NCBI RefSeq assembly: GCF_900187455.1
Contig: NZ_FYDX01000012.1
Span: 32,402-96,401 of the forward strand
Source of the DNA: Pseudomonas sp. Irchel 3E13
Lineage (GTDB): Bacteria; Pseudomonadota; Gammaproteobacteria; Pseudomonadales; Pseudomonadaceae
Direction: 5' to 3'
DNA length: 64,000 nt
This document shows, piece by piece, positions 1-8,167 of this stretch; positions within the stretch are counted from its first letter, which is position 1, and every line of letters starts with the position of its first letter. Under the pieces are notes generated by a model. It did not search any database and was not told where the DNA came from. It saw only the letters and a list, made by a program, of their open reading frames with translations. The translations under genes and the position numbers were made by a program.

Positions 1-640
1 CTGGGGGCCGTCCATCTCAGCAAGAGGGTATCGACGGGGTCGGCGGGGAGGGCACGTGCAGCTCCCATTCCCATCGTGGGAATACCCTGGCAGCGCCAGG
101 TCAATAATGCTGGATGGTGGGCCGGGCCGGCTGCTCGATGAGGCCATCGATACCGGAACAGGCCGCGGCCATCGCCGGCAGCCCTGGGGGCCGTCCATCT
201 CAGCAAGAGGGTATCGACGGGGTCGGCGGGGAGGGCACGTGCAGCTCCCATTCCCATCGTGGGAATACCCTGGCAGCGCCAGGTCAATAATGCTGGATGG
301 TGGGCCGGGCAGGCTGCTCGATGAGGCCATCGATACCGGAACAGGCCGCGGCCATCGCCGGCAGCCCTGGAGGCCGTTCATCTCAGCAAGAGGGCATCGA
401 CGGGGTCGGCGGGGAGGGCACGTGCAGCTCCCATTCCCATCGTGGGAATACCCTGGCAGCGCCAGGTCAATAATGCTGGATGGTGGGCCGGGCAGGCTGC
501 TCGATGAGGCCATCGATACCGGAACAGGCCGCGGCCATCGCCGGCAGCCCTGGAGGCCGTTCATCTCAGCAAGAGGGCATCGACGGGGTCGACGGGGAGG
601 GCACGTGCAGCTCCCATTCCCATCGTGGGAATGCCCTGGT
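1..640. repeat. 183-bp tandem repeats upstream of parA
   Basis: Three full and one partial copy of a 183-bp unit start at 1, 184, 367 and 550; the array probably continues beyond the left edge. The first two copies share one set of variants (ctgggggccgtcc, agggtatcg) and the last two another (ctggaggccgttc, agggcatcg), so the array grew by duplication. Each unit carries the perfect palindrome ATTCCCA-TCG-TGGGAAT. Because 183 is a multiple of three, a 205-codon frame stays open across the array, but it has no recognisable domain and is probably not a gene. The position directly upstream of parAB suggests a centromere-like ParB site, which is inference. Confidence 0.9.
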
Positions 641-862
641 AACAGCGCGTCACCGATGATAAATGGCCCGTAACGATCATCTCCGGGGCAAAACCACACG
701 TGACAAGAGAATTTCGCGGCTACACTCCAAGAATTTACGGATCAGTCTAAAAACGAAACACCCAAAAAAAGACAAAATTTCAAGGTAGGCGCCTCTTGAA
801 TATTGCATAATAGAAAAATGATGTATGACAGGTGTGAACCTGGACCTCTTAAGGAGCAAGCA

Positions 863-1669
863 ATGGCACAACGTGTCGTTAAAACGAAGATTATCGCCAT
901 CGCCAACCACAAGGGCGGCGTAACGAAGACAACCACCTCGATCAACCTCTGTGACAACCTGGCTCAACTTAATGAGCGCAACACAGTCGTTCTGATCGAT
1001 ATGGACCCCCAGGCAAATGCCTCAAAGCATATCGGCCTAGACCACCCGGCGAAAATCACGTTTAACCTTGCAGAACTTCTGGTGAATCCTACCGCCGATC
1101 TCAAAGCATTTCTGTACGAAGATACCCAAATTGAAGGAGTGACCTTGATCTATGGCTCACTCAGCCTTGAGACCGTTCCAGATATTATTAAGCAAGAAGA
1201 CCCTCGCCCTAACGAGGTCCTCAAAGCACGAATTGCTCCGCTAGTTGGTGTAGTTGACTACATTATTTTGGACTGCCCACCAAATCTTGGCTTGCTGACA
1301 ATGAACGCTCTAGCCGCAGCGACTCATTACATCATCCCAGTGGAGTCAGGGGCTGCTTATGGTTTGTATGGGCTCGCTGATCTTCAAGAAAGGATCAATC
1401 GAATCAAGAAAATCAATCCAGAGTTAAGTTTTCTGGGAGCCCTATTAGTCAAACATGATTCGCGTCTCACACTTTGCCAGGACAATGAGCGCGACGCGAT
1501 CAGCATGTTTGGAACTGTGGTCCCGGTGAGGATTTCCCAGACAAGCAAAGTCAATCAATCGATTGCAATCAGCAGAAGCTTGCGCATGCTAGATCGAAAC
1601 AACAAAGTGACGAAACAGTATGTAGAACTTGCAGCTTACGTGGCCGAAGCGACAGGAGGGTCTAAATAA
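863..1669 (+). CDS. parA: ParA partition ATPase
   Basis: This is a 268-residue ParA/MinD-family ATPase for plasmid segregation. The deviant Walker A motif KGGVTKTT lies near residue 18, the VLIDMDPQAN box near residue 50 and the ILDCPPNLG Walker B motif near residue 135. The start at 863 is chosen because AAGGAGCAAGCA sits directly before the ATG; an in-frame ATG at 803 lacks such a site. There is no long N-terminal DNA-binding domain, so it is a short (type Ib-like) ParA, although the partner is a large ParB. The stop overlaps the parB start (TAATG), which indicates translational coupling. Confidence 0.95.
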   Translation: MAQRVVKTKIIAIANHKGGVTKTTTSINLCDNLAQLNERNTVVLIDMDPQANASKHIGLDHPAKITFNLAELLVNPTADLKAFLYEDTQIEGVTLIYGSLSLETVPDIIKQEDPRPNEVLKARIAPLVGVVDYIILDCPPNLGLLTMNALAAATHYIIPVESGAAYGLYGLADLQERINRIKKINPELSFLGALLVKHDSRLTLCQDNERDAISMFGTVVPVRISQTSKVNQSIAISRSLRMLDRNNKVTKQYVELAAYVAEATGGSK

Positions 1670-2634
1670 TGACGGGAGCAATTGCGCCTTCAAAGCCGAC
1701 GCGAAAAACTAGCACCAAAAACCCTGAGGCTAGAGTGAAGCGCCCATCGTTAACAGATCAGCTTACGGGATCACTTAGTGCCAACCTGACGCTCCACCGA
1801 CAAAACATCGAAGAGGCCTCAGTAGTTGAAGCAGAAAGCTGGATAGCACGACCAATCGACGTATCCCTTATCGACCCAAATCCATACCAACCACGCAAAG
1901 TCTTTGATGGTATCGATGAGCTGGCACAGCTCATCGATGAGCAAGGGTTGATTAACCCTATCGAAGTACGACCAGCTGCTGATAATCGCTATCAGCTCGT
2001 TTCAGGCGAGTGCCGACTAAGAGCTCATAAAAAGCTTGGCAAAACTCGCATCATGGCTCACGTGGTCAACATTACCGATCGCGAAAGCTCACAAAGAGCA
2101 ATCGGTGAGAATAAGGGCCGCACAGACTTAACTGACTACGAAAACGCTTGGGGAATGATTCGACATCGGAGACTTTTCGGCAGCACAAGCACCACCCATG
2201 AAGAATTCTCGATGACCTCGTCAACATACTACCGGTTCATGGCGTTTGAGAACTTGCCAGAAGCGGTAAATACCCTGCTGGATAAAAAACCTGCTTTAAT
2301 CACAGCAGCAACTGCAGAGCGAACTGTAAGAATCATCAACGAAAAGGTAAATGCAGGGCATCCTAAGGAATCACTTGAGAAAGCACTAATTACGATTCTT
2401 CAAGCTGGTATGTCGAAGGGTGCTCCGATTAGAAATCTTGCGAAATTACTTGAAAAAAAATTCGCAACTGCAAAGTCCTCCTCAGAAAGTAAACAGATTA
2501 AATACGGAGAGACAACTCTGGGGCAGTCGAAGCTAACCAAAAAATTCTATGAGGTGAAGCTGGTTCGAGCTGAACTATCAGATGAGCAAATTCGAAAAAT
2601 TGAAGAATTCCTAGTTAGCCTCAAATCGGCATAG
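1669..2634 (+). CDS. parB: ParB/Spo0J-family centromere-binding protein
   Basis: This 321-residue protein has a ParB N-terminal domain: the DPNPYQPRKVFD segment near residue 75, the GECRLRAH nucleotide-binding motif near residue 115 and ENKGRTDLTDYENA near residue 147. In related ParB proteins these residues bind CTP and form a sliding clamp. An HTH-like central region (SMTSSTYYRFMAF) and a basic C-terminal part follow. It overlaps parA by one base and lies 11 bases before the Rep gene, so parA-parB-rep probably form one operon. Its DNA site is not known; the repeats at 1-640 are the nearest candidate. Confidence 0.93.
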   Translation: MTGAIAPSKPTRKTSTKNPEARVKRPSLTDQLTGSLSANLTLHRQNIEEASVVEAESWIARPIDVSLIDPNPYQPRKVFDGIDELAQLIDEQGLINPIEVRPAADNRYQLVSGECRLRAHKKLGKTRIMAHVVNITDRESSQRAIGENKGRTDLTDYENAWGMIRHRRLFGSTSTTHEEFSMTSSTYYRFMAFENLPEAVNTLLDKKPALITAATAERTVRIINEKVNAGHPKESLEKALITILQAGMSKGAPIRNLAKLLEKKFATAKSSSESKQIKYGETTLGQSKLTKKFYEVKLVRAELSDEQIRKIEEFLVSLKSA

Positions 2635-2645
2635 GAGACCCAGGT

Positions 2646-3761
2646 GTGAAAGACACGAAACCGGATGAGCCAACCAATGGGGATCTCTTCGCCAACCAGA
2701 TTGGCGAAGTGGAGGGGAGCAGTCCCCCCAAACCAGGCCACGGCCTTAAGGCGGCTCGCCGCCGAGCTGAAGCTGCCAACAAAGCAGCTGAGCTCACGGA
2801 AGATTCTTCCATGCCCTTCGGAGCTGACCAAGATGAAAGAAACCGCAGTACTGGTGCACATTCGGCAGGTTCGGCGCCCGACGTGAAAAAAGCGGCCGAA
2901 CCGACACCAAGGCGTCAGGGTGATGGATTAAAAGCTGCCCAGAAAAGAGCACAAGAAGCACAGGAGAATGCTGAGAAACGGTTGAGCAAATGGGCGGAAG
3001 AGCTCAGGGAAGCACCAAACGAAGCGTTACGCTGTGCTCTATTCACAGCAAGAAACCGCAACGTCAAAAGAGAACAGTTGAAAGCGTACGAGGTCTCAAG
3101 CTACGGAAACTCGAAGGTATTTTATACCGGTGAAGAGTTGAGGCAGGACGACCTGGATGTGTGGTTGCAGGTGCTTCATCTCGCCCGTCTCCAGGAGCTT
3201 GGAACGCCAATTCGTTTCAGTCCAGCTCAGATGAAGAAAGACCTGAAATGGCCATACGGCGTGAAACACACTGCACGGCTTATGACCATTCTCACAAGAT
3301 TGAAAGCAACAGCAGTTCAGTTTCACTCCGAGCGACTGGCCAAGGGCGTCTTCCTTTCGCTAGTACGGAAATTTGAATACACCGAAGGCTTCGATACGCC
3401 TGGTAAGCGGGGTGATGACGAGTGGACGGTTGAACTTGAGCCTGAAATCGCAACGCTGTTCGGTAGTGGGTTCTATAGCACTCGCTTAGAGTGGCAACAG
3501 CGCATGGCTTTACCCGGAAACCTTGCCAAGTGGCTGCATGGGTTCTACGCATCTCACAGCGAACCATACGCCCTTCACGCAGAGACCCTTCTAAAGCATG
3601 CTGGATCAAAGGTATCCACGCCAGGAAAGGCAAGGCAGATGGTCAAGGAGGCGCTAAACGAACTCGTTACGGTGGGCTTTTTAAAAGAAGCGCATTGCGA
3701 CCGATCAGGCAAGGTGACGGTCGAAAGAAACAAAGGACTATCCAAAAAAACCGCCACCTAG
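2646..3761 (+). CDS. trfA: TrfA-family plasmid replication initiator
   Basis: This 371-residue protein matches the TrfA initiator family from about residue 115 on (RCALFTARNRNVKR, then YTGEELRQDDLDVWLQVLHLAR near 155). Family members are winged-helix proteins that bind iterons and open the plasmid origin. The first 110 residues are Ala/Lys/Glu-rich and contain two related segments, GHGLKAARRRAEAANKAAE and GDGLKAAQKRAQEAQENAE, an internal repeat. The start is GTG, 11 bases after the parB stop, with GGAGACCCAGGT before it. Its stop codon lies inside the terminator hairpin. The iterons at 5380-5791 are the likely target. Confidence 0.88.
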   Translation: MKDTKPDEPTNGDLFANQIGEVEGSSPPKPGHGLKAARRRAEAANKAAELTEDSSMPFGADQDERNRSTGAHSAGSAPDVKKAAEPTPRRQGDGLKAAQKRAQEAQENAEKRLSKWAEELREAPNEALRCALFTARNRNVKREQLKAYEVSSYGNSKVFYTGEELRQDDLDVWLQVLHLARLQELGTPIRFSPAQMKKDLKWPYGVKHTARLMTILTRLKATAVQFHSERLAKGVFLSLVRKFEYTEGFDTPGKRGDDEWTVELEPEIATLFGSGFYSTRLEWQQRMALPGNLAKWLHGFYASHSEPYALHAETLLKHAGSKVSTPGKARQMVKEALNELVTVGFLKEAHCDRSGKVTVERNKGLSKKTAT

Positions 3762-3773
3762 TTGGCGGTTTTT
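3744..3773 (+). terminator. Intrinsic terminator of the par-rep operon
   Basis: CCGCCA-CCTAGT-TGGCGG followed by TTTTT; the rep stop codon TAG lies in the loop. A-rich sequence on the other side makes it potentially bidirectional. Confidence 0.85.
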
Positions 3774-3929
3774 CACCACAAAAAATGCATCAAGAAAACC
3801 ATCAATACCGCGATTCGACTGCAGAAGATTGCTTTCAGATCCGCCGCCGGCGGACTTCAGTGACCCAACAATATTTCCAATTTGCCGTTGTATCGACTGC
3901 CATTCCCGCCTTTAGATCTTCCTCAATCT

Positions 3930-4920
3930 AGTACAACAGGTTCCGCGAGCGCTACTGTCTCTGGAGCGCCATGGTGGACGTGGTCATGCCCAGAAGCACA
4001 GCGCCGGCAGATCACTGATCGCACCCGTTTTGACTGGCGAACCGGGGAGATCCCTCAGAACCAGATTTTCGTAGCCGTCCTCGGCGAGTCCAGCTACGCA
4101 TTCGCCGGATCAGTTGGTCGCAAAGATCGCCTGACGGACTGCGCTTGCACGTTAGCTGTATCGCTTTTCTGGGCGCCACATTGCAGATCCTGGTACCGAA
4201 CTATCGACGCAGTGGCGTGAGTAAGGCTCATCGCTACGAACCCTGTTGTCGCAACTTGCCCGGGCATACGGCGTCGAGATATTGCCTGATGACTCACGAA
4301 GAACCAGAGACAAAGCCAAGGTCGAAGACTGCGTCCAGGTCGTTGAACGCTGGATCCTGGCAGTGCGGGCTCGATGGCGAGTACTTCAAAGGCTGCCCAG
4401 CTTAGGAGGCTGAGCCCTTGAGGACCTAGACCAGCCGGCGCTGCCAAAGCACACCCTACGTCTACACGAATGGGAAAAGGTACGCGTCCAAGTCGACTAC
4501 AACGTCGCGGTCGATGGCCACTTCTACTCGGCGCCCGACCATTTGTGAAGCAACTACTCGAGGTGCGGCTCAGGGCCAGCCCCGTCAAGTGCTTACACCC
4601 CGAGAATCTGCGCTTACTACAGAGAGGTGGCCACCGCACAAACAGAGCACATGGCCAGGAGTTATCAAGAACAAGCCGGATGGACAACACAGCGCCTAAT
4701 CACCCTGGCCAGGACAAACCAGGTGCAGTACCGCAGGTGTCATTTACCAACATCCTCGAATACCGCGGCCAGGCATGCAAGCTGACAGATCGCAGAGACG
4801 AACGCGAAACGATTCACTTGAGAGCCGCTCGGCTGCGCCACAACGTTTTGCACGGAATTCGTCGACAACCGCAGGCCTCAATGCCAGACAAGGCATTCAT
4901 ATGCCGAACAAAACTCGCCT
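3930..4920 (+). pseudogene. Decayed IS21-family transposase (istA remnant)
   Basis: Pieces of an IstA-like transposase can be read in order but in shifting frames with internal stops. They include DWRTGEIPQNQIFVAVLGESSYAFA (around 4030-4110), FLGATLQILVPNYRRSGVS (4160-4220), LPDDSRRTRDKAKVEDCVQVVERWILA (4290-4370) and WEKVRVQVDYNVAVDGHFYSAPDHL (4470-4545), all typical of IstA. Later debris to about 4920 resembles the C-terminus. No intact istB or terminal inverted repeats were recognised. It is an old insertion between rep and the origin. Confidence 0.7.
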
Positions 4921-5379
4921 GCTCGCTACTGCCCCACAAGGCCAGCAGCTTCGGCTACTGCAAGATACCTGCACCTGTCCGCCTGTAGGAGAAACTGGCT
5001 TTACCCACTTTAACGATCGCATCGCCAAATCGATGGCCTGTTATGCCAAACCAAATTTATTGATCGTGGACGATCGGAGGCCTGGTGCGCCTTGCCGTGG
5101 ACCAACGCCTGGCCAACCCAAACTGTTGGATGACAGCTCAACGCTGGTGACCTGCGGAATTTCGGTGGAGGAGGGGGGCGTCCCGCCGGCGAGAAATGGC
5201 CTGCACTGGCTGACGTGGGCCTGCCTACTACAGCCAGTGCGGGGGGCCTGGTCGTACTACAGCTCAAGTCGACGCCCAATGTATCAACCAACGATGCAAG
5301 ATCAAAATCGACACATGATGCCACGCAATGGGAACAAGCTTTGAGGGTCAGTGGTGTCTTCTGAGCATCAAACTGCTAC
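4921..5379. other. Non-coding stretch between istA remnant and origin
   Basis: No gene is supported here. Open frames exist but have no ribosome-binding site, recognisable domain or convincing composition. It is probably further insertion-sequence debris. Confidence 0.4.
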
Positions 5380-5791
5380 CTGACTTAGGGGTAAATCGGC
5401 ATGTGCCATGAACTGACTAAGGGGTACGAACAGGTCGAGTGCAAAAACCGTGGAGCTAACCAAGGGGTAAAAAAACAGAAAACCGCAGTAAAAACGCGCT
5501 CATAAGGCGCGAAAAAAAACAGCAAAAATTCGTTAAAAAGCGCTACAACGCCTGCTGTAGCACCGTTCAGAACCCTGGAATCAGGGCGAATACACCACTC
5601 ATAGCTAGCCCAGCACCTTAATATGTCGAACTTTTTTACCCCAAAATCAGTTACGGGGCCTGCCGAGACGCCACAGGAATAGCAACGAGCCTAGAAAGGT
5701 ATTTTTACCTTGTAAATCAAAGACTTATGGTAGGTTGAGAAAGCTGCCTCAGAGAATACCCCATAGTCAGATAGTTTTACCCCAAAATCAG
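5380..5791. repeat. oriV: Six iterons of the plasmid origin (oriV)
   Basis: A degenerate iteron CTGAYTnnGGGGTAAA occurs three times on the plus strand (5380-5395, 5413-5428, 5456-5472) and three times inverted (5632-5650, 5755-5770, 5775-5791). The spacer between the two groups is A+T-rich and contains a related pair AATCAAAGACTTATGG / AATCAATGACTTATTGG (around 5715 and 5822). Iterons of this size next to a TrfA-family gene are the usual mark of an oriV. The inverted arrangement of the two triplets is directly visible; the role as origin is inferred. Confidence 0.75.
5490..5520 (-). terminator. Possible minus-strand terminator within oriV
   Basis: Read on the minus strand, CGCGC-CTTATGA-GCGCG is followed by TTTTTAC. 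It could stop transcription leaving the kfrA operon, but it lies 530 bp downstream of it. Confidence 0.4.
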
Positions 5792-5874
5792 ATAACAGGA
5801 AAAAATAGAGAAATCCTTATTAATCAATGACTTATTGGTATTTCATAAGGTTGTTTCGATGGAATAATGAGCGC

Positions 5875-5958
5875 TTACCTCATGATCAGGTACAGTTACC
5901 TCATAGTGAGGTACAGTTACCTCATAATCAGGTAAAAAAACCTCATAGTGAGGTAACA
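5875..5958. repeat. Four 21-bp direct repeats with palindromic half-sites
   Basis: Units start at 5875, 5896, 5917 and 5938, exactly 21 bp (two helical turns) apart. Each contains ACCTCAT(A/G)nT(C/G)AGGT; the second and fourth are the palindrome ACCTCA-TAG-TGAGGT. They differ from the upstream iterons. They could be operators for the adjacent convergent kfrA operon or a second initiator-binding array. Confidence 0.85.
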
Positions 5959-6044
5959 GTCATTAGGCTGAAAGCCTTGTAAAACAAGGCCTTGAGCGAT
6001 ATTGCTAAGCCCCTTAACCGCTTCTAACAGTTGTTTAACCGCTC

Positions 6045-6530
6045 TTAACCGGCACTGCCCACCTGGGCTTTGTGATGATAGAAGCGGGCTGCAGTAGCAC
6101 GCAGCATCGTCAGGCACGTGGCAGGGTCGAGACTAACCTGGGCTGACAGAACACGCATTGTCAGGCACCCAAGCTCGAACACTTTGTCCGGTGTGATCGG
6201 CACGAGAACCGATCGCTTAGGCGCCTGCATCTTTAGGAACAGCACACCCTTGTCGAGCTGATTCTTCAACGTAAGCGACTTCGACCGCTTTGAGCCGTGG
6301 TTTGCCGCTTCGAAGGAGGGCACCAGGCCCATCACCGCACATAGGAATAAGGTTGTCTCCCTTGGAGTCACCTGGAAGATCAGCTTGTCCGCCCAATCGA
6401 AGGACTCACCTCCTTTGTTAGCACCGTCAATGCACAGGACCGTTTCACCGGCTGCATTCTTGCCGAGCTCAAATTTCAAAGCACAAGACCCGCCGTAAAC
6501 ATGAAAACCGTCATAGGATGAGTCAGTCAT
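6045..6530 (-). CDS. Unknown protein co-transcribed with kfrA
   Basis: This is a 161-residue protein with no domain I recognise. It starts at 6530, where AGGAGGTGACG precedes the ATG; its start overlaps the end of kfrA by eight bases, so the two are translationally coupled. The middle contains a basic stretch (GSKRSKSLTLKNQLDKG) and the C-terminus a hydrophobic helix. The position corresponds to that of KfrB-type partners in other plasmids, but no sequence relation to them is claimed. Confidence 0.7.
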   Translation of the reverse strand: MTDSSYDGFHVYGGSCALKFELGKNAAGETVLCIDGANKGGESFDWADKLIFQVTPRETTLFLCAVMGLVPSFEAANHGSKRSKSLTLKNQLDKGVLFLKMQAPKRSVLVPITPDKVFELGCLTMRVLSAQVSLDPATCLTMLRATAARFYHHKAQVGSAG

Positions 6531-7446
6531 CGTCACCTCCTGAATTGTTCAATGGGACGATCAAACCTAACCGCTCATTGAGTGCCGCAAGTTGGGCTCT
6601 ATAAACCTCAGCTTCTGCTTGGCCCTGGATGGCCTTTGCTTCGGAAGCACTCAGGTCAACACGCAGCCTGGTTATGTGGAGAAGATCATCATCACGATCA
6701 CGCTGCAGCTGGAGCAGTTGACCATTCACAATGGCCTCTCGCTCTCGTGAGCCCTGAGCATCACGGCGAGCATCCAGCAACTGACTCTCCTTCTGCACAC
6801 CGGCTTGCAAAAGCCCTTCAACCCTCTCCCGCAGTGCAATGTTCTCAGCCTCAGCCTTCCCCAGCGCAACCTGGCCATCCTCAAACTTCGCAGATATTGC
6901 AGCCGTTGCATCAGCGGCTTTATCAAATTTTTGAGTCAGCTCAAGCAGTGCAGAAGAATCTTTTTCGACGGTCGCCTTCAACCCGTCAACACAAGCCCGC
7001 AGCTCAGTTCGGTCTTGCTCCGATTGTTCCAGCAGCTCCTCCAGTTCCTCATTACGTTGCTCGAGACGGCTCACCAAAATTTGTGCGTCCGCCAATGCAA
7101 CCTGTTGCTGATCAACAGTTCCGCGGAGGGATTCAAGCTCAGCAAGCACAACTGAACGGCTGTCGTGCTCCAGAACGCTACAGAGTTCAAGCAACACCGA
7201 GCTCAAGGCAGCTTGAGTCTTCTTCAGGTGCGTGGCGATCAAGTCGTTCGCTCGTGCGGGCAAAATGGATCCACCAGCCTCACCATTCTGAGCAAGCCCA
7301 TGCTCAGTCCAGAGGCGAAAGAGCCGATCAGAACGACCACTCCCAATCTGCATTCTCAAGGAATAGGCCGTGACAGCCCGACCAGCGGCCTGGATAGCAC
7401 GACCCGCGGTGAGGACGTCTTCGATCGTGATCGAGGATTCGCGCAT
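6523..7446 (-). CDS. kfrA: KfrA-like coiled-coil DNA-binding protein
   Basis: A 307-residue protein with the N-terminal helix-turn-helix domain seen in KfrA proteins (ITIEDVLTAGRAIQAAGRAVTAYSLRMQIGSGRSDRLFRLW, residues 6-47), followed by a long predicted coiled coil from about residue 100 to 295 rich in Glu, Gln, Leu and Ala. Known KfrA proteins repress their own promoter and help organise the plasmid nucleoprotein for stable inheritance. The acidic tail NSGGDDD ends the protein. The octamer repeats at 7485-7516 just upstream are candidate operators. Confidence 0.85.
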   Translation of the reverse strand: MRESSITIEDVLTAGRAIQAAGRAVTAYSLRMQIGSGRSDRLFRLWTEHGLAQNGEAGGSILPARANDLIATHLKKTQAALSSVLLELCSVLEHDSRSVVLAELESLRGTVDQQQVALADAQILVSRLEQRNEELEELLEQSEQDRTELRACVDGLKATVEKDSSALLELTQKFDKAADATAAISAKFEDGQVALGKAEAENIALRERVEGLLQAGVQKESQLLDARRDAQGSREREAIVNGQLLQLQRDRDDDLLHITRLRVDLSASEAKAIQGQAEAEVYRAQLAALNERLGLIVPLNNSGGDDD

Positions 7447-7484
7447 GAGCGAACTCCATGAAAAAGGGTGGGGACATTATAGAA

Positions 7485-7520
7485 ACAAACATACAAACAT
7501 ACAAACATACAAACATACAT
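7485..7520. repeat. Tandem octamer ACAAACAT, four copies
   Basis: Four perfect head-to-tail copies of ACAAACAT (7485-7516), plus partial flanks, lie 39 bp upstream of kfrA and 18 bp before a small plus-strand gene. They could be KfrA operators. The complementary strand reads TATGTTTG repeats, which loosely resemble the TATGTTGTAA core of enterobacterial Ter sites; see the tus-like gene nearby. Confidence 0.9.
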
Positions 7521-7537
7521 TGAAATGGAGCGAAAGC

Positions 7538-7690
7538 ATGCGAGCCATCCGGTACCGCTCGGCCAGAGAAATAGCGGTAGCCCAATACATGGTCGATCGA
7601 GCCACCGGTGGCGCCAGGGCCGCCATAGGGATACCCGACCACAGAAGGTCCGCAGAAATGAAAGCGGGAATACGCGGCACTCGACCTTAG
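7538..7690 (+). CDS. Small basic protein of unknown function
   Basis: This 50-residue, Arg/Ala-rich protein has a good ribosome-binding site (GGAGCGAAAGC before ATG) and is divergent to kfrA. No family was recognised. The composition (12 Arg or Lys in the C-terminal part, no hydrophobic segment) would fit a small nucleic-acid-binding protein, which is inference only. Confidence 0.45.
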   Translation: MRAIRYRSAREIAVAQYMVDRATGGARAAIGIPDHRRSAEMKAGIRGTRP

Positions 7691-7718
7691 ATATGAGGAG
7701 ACAGGTGATGAACTTTTG

Positions 7719-8021
7719 ATGCGCAGTGAGGTGAGGCCCAGGAGCCAGGGCAACCAACATGACAACGCCACCTGGGCCACCAATGGACGCAGGAAAATGC
7801 AATCGACAAAGGGACGACAATCGGGCGAGGAACGCACAGAGAAAGAACACTTTTATACCACCCCTGTGCACAAGGAACTGCATCACGTGCCCATCCTGCG
7901 CCATCCCATAACGGCAACCCCCGCTGTGACCGCCTCAGGAGCCCCGCCAGGCATTAAACCCTCAAAAGCAAGGGATGAGTTCACCCCCCACCCTGGTCGA
8001 CCCGCGCGCAGCGCGATGTAA
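7719..8021 (+). CDS. Doubtful open frame
   Basis: A 100-codon frame starts shortly after a three-codon mini-frame (ATGAACTTTTGA) that has a strong GAGGAGACAGGTG site, so it might be translated by re-initiation. The product is polar, has no recognised domain, and its composition (many Pro, Arg, Thr) is unlike its neighbours. It may be non-coding. Confidence 0.2.
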   Translation: MRSEVRPRSQGNQHDNATWATNGRRKMQSTKGRQSGEERTEKEHFYTTPVHKELHHVPILRHPITATPAVTASGAPPGIKPSKARDEFTPHPGRPARSAM

Positions 8022-8137
8022 GGGAAGAGGGAGGTAAAAGGAAGGTAGGTGTATGTGAGGGAGAAGCGGCCAATGGGAAGGTGCGGTTGTATGAGGTAGA
8101 TCGGTTGGGTACAAATGGCAAAGCCATGCAGGGGTGG

Positions 8138-8143
8138 TATAAT
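8138..8143 (+). promoter_or_regulatory. Consensus -10 box of the tus-like gene
   Basis: A perfect TATAAT lies 25 bp before the start codon of the gene at 8168. No good -35 hexamer stands at 17 bp, so activation or an overlapping repressor site is possible. Confidence 0.5.
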
Positions 8144-8167
8144 GCGTGCGCAATCAAAGGAGGCCCC

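Noticed and set aside
56..673. 205-codon open frame across the left repeats
   Set aside because: It is open because the repeat unit is a multiple of three; it has no domain, and each unit carries a palindrome more typical of a binding site.
4094..4690. 198-codon minus-strand frame in the istA remnant
   Set aside because: The plus strand reads as IstA fragments; the minus frame has no match or start site.
6582..7373. 263-codon plus-strand frame opposite kfrA
   Set aside because: It is the complement of the kfrA coiled-coil codons and has no start signal.
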